Positions 42,772 to 47,358 of a stretch of 47,358 nt of DNA are shown here, in pieces. Each line of letters opens with the position of its first letter. Within the stretch, counting starts at the first letter, position 1. Origin of the DNA: Pseudonocardia acidicola. Its GTDB lineage: Bacteria; Actinomycetota; Actinomycetes; Mycobacteriales; Pseudonocardiaceae. Under the pieces are notes generated by a model. The model was given only the letters and a program-made list of their open reading frames with translations, was not told where the DNA came from and did not search any database. The position numbers and the translations under genes are program-made. The stretch covers positions 1-47,358 of the forward strand of contig NZ_JAAXLA010000052.1 of the NCBI RefSeq assembly GCF_012911935.1, read 5' to 3'.

Positions 42772-43893
42772 TCAACCCGACGTGTTGCCGGAGTCGACGA
42801 ACCCCGCCCGGGACTCGTCGTCGACCTCGACCGGTGGGATGCCGGAGGCCACGGTGTTGCCGGCGACGGTCACCCTGGTCGACCCGTTCACGGCCAGCAC
42901 GGCCCGCAAGAGCTGCCCGCCGGTGAAGGCGTTGCTCCGGATCTCGACGTCCGGGTAGCTCTCCAGGTACACCGACTGCGCGCCACCGGTGTTGCAGACG
43001 TTGTTGACGAAGCGGATGGCGAGCGCGCCGGGAGGCGCCCCGACGTAGTTGCGGTTGCTGACGGTGCCGATCAGGCACTGCGCGTCGACGTTCGTGCACC
43101 GGTTGCCGGAGATCGTCACGTTGTAGGTGCGCGGGCTGGAGTCGTCGAAGGTCTGGAAGCAGTCGGTGTGCGGCTCCTGGCCCTGGGGGTAGCCGATCTG
43201 CTTGATGTCGCGGATCGTGTTGTCGGCGAAGACGAGGTCGGTACCGAAGAACCGCATCCCGTCGGCGTCCCGCGACCTGATCCGCACCGAGCCGCTGACC
43301 GTGTTCGCGCGCACCGTGACCCGGTCGCCCTGGATCCGGATGCCGGTCCCGTCGGCCCGGTCGACCATGTTGGACTCGATGAGGCTGTCCGTGCAGGCCT
43401 TGCAGAGGATGCCGTCGTCGGTTGCGTTCGCGACCGCGTTGCCTCGGGCCGTCAGCCCGGTGCCGGTCAGCGTGATGCCGCTGCCGGCGTTCGTGGCGAG
43501 GCCGGAGATCACGACGTTGTCGGCCCGCACGGTGATGCCGCGGATCACCGCGCCGTCGGAGACGACCTGCACCGGCGCGTCCGGCCGGCCCGAGCGGGTG
43601 ATGGTCAGCTCGGCGGTGCTGAGCTGACCGCCGGTGAGGCACAGCTTCTCGCCCGGTAGCGCCGCGTCGAGCGCGGCCTGCGCCGCGGCCACGGTGGTCA
43701 GCGTCGTCGTGCAGTTCTCGACGGTGGACGGGACACCCGACGGCGGGGCCGGGACGGCGGCGCTCCCCGGCGGGCCGCTCGGGCCCGGTGCCGAGGCGGT
43801 CGAGCACCCGGACAGGGCGGCGAGCGCGAGAAGCACCGCGGCCAGTACCGCCGTTCCGGTCGATCGTGCAGCGATCCTGCGGTGCGGCGTCAT
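42772..43893 (-). CDS. Secreted lipoprotein with right-handed parallel beta-helix
   Basis: A 373-residue predicted lipoprotein. A basic N terminus, a hydrophobic stretch and the lipobox ALSGC put the lipidated cysteine near residue 30, followed by a Pro/Ser-rich linker. The body is a run of beta-helix coils with recurring V-x-[VI]-x-[GA]-N-x-[VI] patterns (VIRGITVRADNVVISGLATN, LIESNMVDRADGTGIRI, VTISGNRCTNVDAQCL). Such folds occur in polysaccharide lyases and epimerases. Its position just behind the exopolysaccharide operon, convergent to it, suggests action on that polymer (inference). Several cysteines may form disulfides. ATG at 43893 is chosen for the signal peptide. Confidence 0.8.
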   Translation of the reverse strand: MTPHRRIAARSTGTAVLAAVLLALAALSGCSTASAPGPSGPPGSAAVPAPPSGVPSTVENCTTTLTTVAAAQAALDAALPGEKLCLTGGQLSTAELTITRSGRPDAPVQVVSDGAVIRGITVRADNVVISGLATNAGSGITLTGTGLTARGNAVANATDDGILCKACTDSLIESNMVDRADGTGIRIQGDRVTVRANTVSGSVRIRSRDADGMRFFGTDLVFADNTIRDIKQIGYPQGQEPHTDCFQTFDDSSPRTYNVTISGNRCTNVDAQCLIGTVSNRNYVGAPPGALAIRFVNNVCNTGGAQSVYLESYPDVEIRSNAFTGGQLLRAVLAVNGSTRVTVAGNTVASGIPPVEVDDESRAGFVDSGNTSG

Positions 43894-43999
43894 CGGTATC
43901 ACCACATTCCGGTCGGAACTCGCATCCCGTCTCCAGCGTAATGATCCGATGTAAAGCCGACGCATGTGATCGCACCGCGGAAGCACCATTCGGCACGTG

Positions 44000-45217
44000 T
44001 CACGGGTGCAGTACGGGGAGTTCACCGCGCCGGCGCGCGCGCAGCGTCCGCCGGGCGGAACTCACCGAGGACCGCGCCCGGCGCAATGGGCCGATCTGGG
44101 TCGCCAGATGCAACTGATAGCGCCAGAAGGGGTAATGCCCGCGCCGTTTCCACAGCGAATAGGCGAACTCGACGGCATCGGGATCGCGGTGGGGATCGAT
44201 GTGGACGTCGACGTGCTCGAACCACGTCATGCTGCTGTGCGCGGCGTCCTGTACCGCCAGCAGCGCGGCCCGGCGCTGTTCGTCGTAGTTCTGCAGGGCC
44301 CGCGGCAGGTCCTCGGCGTGCAGGGGCAGCACGTCGGCGAGCCCGATCGCGTCCTGGACCGCCAGCTTGGTGCCCGAACCGATGGTGAAGTGCGTGGTGT
44401 GCGCGGCGTCGCCCATCAGGACGACGTTGTCCCGGCGCCAGGTCCGGTTGCTGATCTCCCGGAAGTTCAGCCAGGGCACCACGCCCATGCTGCGCGTCTG
44501 GTTGATCAGCGGGTGCCCGTCGAGCGGCCCGGCGAAGATCTCCTCCAGCACCTGGGTGCCCTTGTCCGGGTCGAGCTCGTCGAGCCCGAGGCCGGACCAG
44601 GTCTCCGGCGTGCACTCGACGATGCAGGTGCTGTTCTCGGTCGTCGACGGGTAGGCGTGGAACCAGATCCATCCCGCGGGGGTCTGCTCGAAGCCGAACA
44701 CGAACGAGTCGAACACCTTCGGCGTCCCGAGCCAGATGTACTTGTTGCGGCCCACCGCGACACCGGCCCCGAAGTGCTCGGCATGCCGTTCGCGGATGCC
44801 GCTGTTGACGCCGTCGCAGGCGACGATCAGATCGGCGTCGAGCCCGGCGGGGTCGCCGATCTCGCGCTCGAACTGCACGTCCACGCCGAGGGCCCGGGCG
44901 CGCCGGGTGAGGATCTCCAGTAGCCCCCGGCGGCTCATGCTGAACCCGTAACCGCCGAGGTAGGCGGTCCGCTCCCCGCGCATCCGGACTTCCTGCCCCT
45001 CCCAGAGCACCGCGGACTCGCGGATCTCGCGCGCGCTGTCGGGGTCGTTGCGGTAGAGGCCGTCGAGGAAGTCGTCCCAGAACACGACGCCCCAGCCGTA
45101 CGTGGCACCCGCGGGGTTGCGTTCGGAGAGGGTGACCTCGTGCTGCGGATAACGCCGCTTGGCCAGGATGGCGAAGTACAGCCCCGCCGGGCCGCCGCCG
45201 ACACAGACGATCCTCAC
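44000..45217 (-). CDS. FAD-dependent monooxygenase, VioD/SalA-like (copy 2)
   Basis: A 405-residue flavin monooxygenase. FAD motifs are VGGGPAGLYFA (6-16) and MGDAAHTTHFTIGSG, with the family segments YGWGVVFWDD, GRNKYIWLGTPKVFDSFVF and STCIVECTPETW. It is clearly paralogous to the gene at 2008-3231, well over half identical by eye across the first 210 residues. It probably hydroxylates an aromatic or aryl-CoA compound. The GTG at 45217 follows GGGAGGAG and overlaps the stop of the FemAB-like gene (GTGA), so the two are translationally coupled. The C-terminal 45 residues are Arg-rich, as in copy 1. Confidence 0.88.
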   Translation of the reverse strand: MRIVCVGGGPAGLYFAILAKRRYPQHEVTLSERNPAGATYGWGVVFWDDFLDGLYRNDPDSAREIRESAVLWEGQEVRMRGERTAYLGGYGFSMSRRGLLEILTRRARALGVDVQFEREIGDPAGLDADLIVACDGVNSGIRERHAEHFGAGVAVGRNKYIWLGTPKVFDSFVFGFEQTPAGWIWFHAYPSTTENSTCIVECTPETWSGLGLDELDPDKGTQVLEEIFAGPLDGHPLINQTRSMGVVPWLNFREISNRTWRRDNVVLMGDAAHTTHFTIGSGTKLAVQDAIGLADVLPLHAEDLPRALQNYDEQRRAALLAVQDAAHSSMTWFEHVDVHIDPHRDPDAVEFAYSLWKRRGHYPFWRYQLHLATQIGPLRRARSSVSSARRTLRARRRGELPVLHP

Positions 45218-46452
45218 GTGTGGTCTCCTCCCCCGGCCGCCGGGCCCCGGCCGCCCTCGGGCCGGCCGCCGCGCAGCAGCGTGCGCGCGGAGTCGAGCAG
45301 CAGGCGGCCGCGCTCCGAGCGCCAGGCGAGGTCGTAACCGGCCCGCAGCGCGGCTGGTCTGATCATCTCGACGGCCTGGGGGTAGCGGAACGCCGTGCCG
45401 CCGAACGTCAGCTTCGGCTGGTCCGCGCCGGCCCAGCCGTCCGCGGGCGGCCCGTCCCCGCCCAGCAGTGCCTCCAACGTGGCCGGTCGCAGGCCGCCGA
45501 AGTCGAGCCAGCGGTAGCCCCTGGCCTTGCCCCACTGGATGATCTGCCAGCGCACCGCGGCCGGGACGCTGAGCCGGGAGGCGTCGCCCGAGCGGTCGAA
45601 GCCGCCGAGCCGGCCGCGCACCATGCCCGCGCACTGGGTCACCAGGTCGGCCACGACCGGAGCGCCGTGCACCTCGCCCACGAAGATCGCCGCATGGTGG
45701 GTCGGGGCCAACTCCTGGTAGAGGGCCTCGACGTAGCGGTAGGGCAGGACCGGGTGGCCCTGCTGCTCGGCGGAGCGGGTCATCAGCTCGTGCAGCAGCG
45801 GCAGGTCCCGCTCGTCACCTGGCCGCACCGAGACCCCACGGGACTCCCAGCGGTTCGTCCACGACTTCAACCGCTTGCCGAACCGGCCCCGAATGGTCGC
45901 CAGGTCCTCGGTCAGGTCGACGTGGAGGGAGCCGGGCGGCGCGATGCCCGCCGTGGACGGCCGGAACCCGAGCTCGAGCAGGTCCGCGCTCACGTCCTCG
46001 GCGCCCTCGGGCGGCTGCACGAACAGGATCCGCAGCCGGCGCCGGCCCAGCCGGGCCAGCGCGGCGGCGAGCGCGCGGCGGATCTCCGGCCGGTCCGCGA
46101 CACCGGGAGCGATGATCGGGCCGTAGGGCAGGTATCCGACGCCGCCCAGCAGCGGCAGCCGCCGGACGAGGATCTGCGCCCCGCCGACGAGCTCGCCGTC
46201 CCGGCGCGCCAGCAGGTGGATCGGCGCGAAGCCGGCCAGCCGGCGCACCCGCGACCACGCCGACAGCTGGGTGACGTCGGTTCCCGGCGTCCGGCCCACC
46301 AGCTCGTCCCAGGACCGCAGCAGCACCGGACCCGGGTCGGGCGTCGCGACCACGTCGACCGCCCCGCGCGGCAGCGGCGCCGCGGGATCCGGCGCCGGCC
46401 GGCCGCGCGCCGGATGCGGCAGCGGTGGGCCGACTCCGAGCCGTGACCTCAC
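45214..46452 (-). CDS. FemX/FemAB-like aminoacyltransferase
   Basis: A 412-residue FemAB-family protein. After an Arg/Pro-rich N-terminal 40 residues come SWDELVGRTPGTDVTQLSAWSRVRRLAGF and LLGGVGYLPYGPII (GNAT core 1). The second core has GKRLKSWTNRWESRGVSVR, FVGEVHGAPVVADLV and GYRWLDFGGL. Relatives move amino acids from tRNA onto lipid II or acylate other amines. No polymer-specific clue exists except the neighbouring exopolysaccharide genes. It is the first gene of a two-gene unit with the FAD monooxygenase. GTG start; an upstream in-frame GTG is possible. Confidence 0.8.
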   Translation of the reverse strand: MRSRLGVGPPLPHPARGRPAPDPAAPLPRGAVDVVATPDPGPVLLRSWDELVGRTPGTDVTQLSAWSRVRRLAGFAPIHLLARRDGELVGGAQILVRRLPLLGGVGYLPYGPIIAPGVADRPEIRRALAAALARLGRRRLRILFVQPPEGAEDVSADLLELGFRPSTAGIAPPGSLHVDLTEDLATIRGRFGKRLKSWTNRWESRGVSVRPGDERDLPLLHELMTRSAEQQGHPVLPYRYVEALYQELAPTHHAAIFVGEVHGAPVVADLVTQCAGMVRGRLGGFDRSGDASRLSVPAAVRWQIIQWGKARGYRWLDFGGLRPATLEALLGGDGPPADGWAGADQPKLTFGGTAFRYPQAVEMIRPAALRAGYDLAWRSERGRLLLDSARTLLRGGRPEGGRGPAAGGGDHT

Positions 46453-46563
46453 GAACGCTCACCCCCTGAGCGGGCTGTGTCTGCACACCGTCTCGCGCGC
46501 TCCCTCGAAGAGGTCGGGAGGCGGGCGGTGACCGTTAACGGGTGGAACCTGCTCGGCGGGCCG

Positions 46564-47271
46564 TCAGCCCAGACGCCGGCGCCACAGCTCCACCACCGGC
46601 GCCGGCGCCGGTTCGTCATGGCGCAGGATCGCGGCGGCCTCCAGTTGGCTGTTGACCTCGAGCTTGGTCAGGATCGACCGGATCTGACTGCGCACGGTGG
46701 TCACGGACACGACGAACTCCTCCGCGATCGCCGCCGCCCGCTCGCCGCGCGCAAGCCGCTCGAGCACCTGCCGCTCGCGCGCGGTCAGTCGCTTCAGGCG
46801 GGCCTGGTCGCGTCGCTCGGCCGCACGGGCCCGCCGGTCGATGTCGAGCCAGCCGGCGCGCTCGGCCGGGGTCAGCACGGGGTGGCCCGCCGCGGCCGCG
46901 CACACCACGTCCAGCATCTCGGTCAGGGGCGCCGACTTCGAGACGAAGCCGGCCGCGCCCGCCGCGATCGCCGCGGCCACCCGCCGCGAGTCGGTGCTCG
47001 CGCTGACGATCAGCGTGACCCACCGGCGGGCGTGGCAGGTCCGCACGACGGCGAGCTCGTCGACCTGCCCACCGTCCGGCTCGAGCCCCAGCTCGAGGTC
47101 CAGCAGCACGACCGCGGGCGCCGTCTGTTCGGCGAACCGCAGGATCTCCGCGGTCCCGGTGACCGGGCACAGATGCGGGTCCAGGCCCCGCTCGGCCAGG
47201 GCGAGCACGAGCGAGGAGGCGACCAGGCGGTGATCGTCGATCACGAGCACCCGCGGCGATCGGAGCGTCAT
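46564..47271 (-). CDS. NarL/LuxR-type response regulator (copy 2)
   Basis: A 235-residue regulator with receiver acidic pocket DD (12-13), phosphoacceptor D58 in LLDLELG and lysine in FVSKSAP. Its C-terminal LuxR helix-turn-helix is LTARERQVLERLARG ... FVVSVTTVRSQIRSILTKLEV. The DNA-recognition half is nearly the same as that of the regulator at 28282-29001, so the two may bind related sites. The ATG at 47271 overlaps a possible stop codon of an upstream gene. A cognate kinase is not inside the window. Confidence 0.92.
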   Translation of the reverse strand: MTLRSPRVLVIDDHRLVASSLVLALAERGLDPHLCPVTGTAEILRFAEQTAPAVVLLDLELGLEPDGGQVDELAVVRTCHARRWVTLIVSASTDSRRVAAAIAAGAAGFVSKSAPLTEMLDVVCAAAAGHPVLTPAERAGWLDIDRRARAAERRDQARLKRLTARERQVLERLARGERAAAIAEEFVVSVTTVRSQIRSILTKLEVNSQLEAAAILRHDEPAPAPVVELWRRRLG

Positions 47272-47358
47272 GGGCGCGACCCCAGCTCGGCGTTCGGCGC
47301 CGACGCGGGCGGCAGCTGCCGGCCCTCGTCCCCGGGGGCGGCGAGCGGGGGCGGGGGC
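47268..47358 (-). CDS. Possible C-terminal end of a gene upstream of the regulator (partial)
   Basis: On the minus strand a frame open from the window edge ends in TGA at 47270-47268, overlapping the regulator ATG (ATGA). It reads about 29 residues ending NAELGSRP. The overlap is the same kind of coupling seen elsewhere here, and the partner could be a sensor kinase, but the sequence is too short to identify. Confidence 0.35.
   Translation of the reverse strand, partial: PPPPLAAPGDEGRQLPPASAPNAELGSRP

Overview
The window is very GC-rich, densely coded chromosomal DNA from an actinobacterium. Mycothiol-era genes (an Rv2466c-type nitroreductase), an Rpf-type domain, many GTG starts, candidate leaderless promoters and a gene block syntenic with Mycobacterium tuberculosis Rv2464c-Rv2467 point to the Mycobacteriales/Pseudonocardiales. 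My best guess is a Pseudonocardia-like organism. I see no tRNA, rRNA, CRISPR array, insertion sequence or phage gene. 

Layout. (1) 1-3231: tail of an unknown gene, a terminator, then an ABC exporter translationally coupled to a VioD/SalA-like FAD monooxygenase. (2) 3250-9201: CPA2-type cation/proton antiporter, a tiny zinc-ribbon protein, a divergent amidase with an uncharacterised partner gene, a HAD-IIA phosphatase and a membrane-anchored Gly/Asp-rich protein. (3) 9233-25505: the housekeeping block nei-rpiB ... Rv2466c-like ... pepN. In M. tuberculosis rpiB and Rv2466c are neighbours; here about 11.5 kb separates them, carrying DUF429, DUF937, metallo-beta-lactamase, TenA, S9 peptidase, Ser/Thr kinase, a glycoside hydrolase fused to an Rpf domain, aldehyde dehydrogenase and a CBS-pair protein. 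(4) 25570-31396: PAP2 phosphatase, small Cys/His protein, NarL-type two-component system, DUF5130-like protein with a small membrane protein, and an amidase. (5) 31706-42746: a ten-gene, tightly overlapping exopolysaccharide operon, preceded by an AT-richer control region. (6) 42772-47358, minus strand: secreted beta-helix lipoprotein, a second FAD monooxygenase coupled to a FemAB-like acyltransferase, and a second NarL-type regulator at the window edge. 

How the genes fit. The exopolysaccharide operon encodes a nucleotide-sugar dehydrogenase, a Gfo/Idh/MocA oxidoreductase and a DegT aminotransferase (the WbpA-WbpB-WbpE logic for 3-amino uronic acids). It also encodes a small initiating phosphoglycosyl transferase, one Alg14-Alg13-type glycosyltransferase, a MurJ/Wzx-like flippase, a Wzy-like polymerase, a kinase-less Wzz-like protein, a NodB deacetylase and a FemAB-like acyltransferase. 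This is a nearly self-sufficient Wzx/Wzy-type pathway with unusually few glycosyltransferases. A convergent beta-helix lipoprotein could act on the product. The GH140-like/Rpf fusion inside the split housekeeping block and the paired monooxygenases and regulators are the other unusual items.
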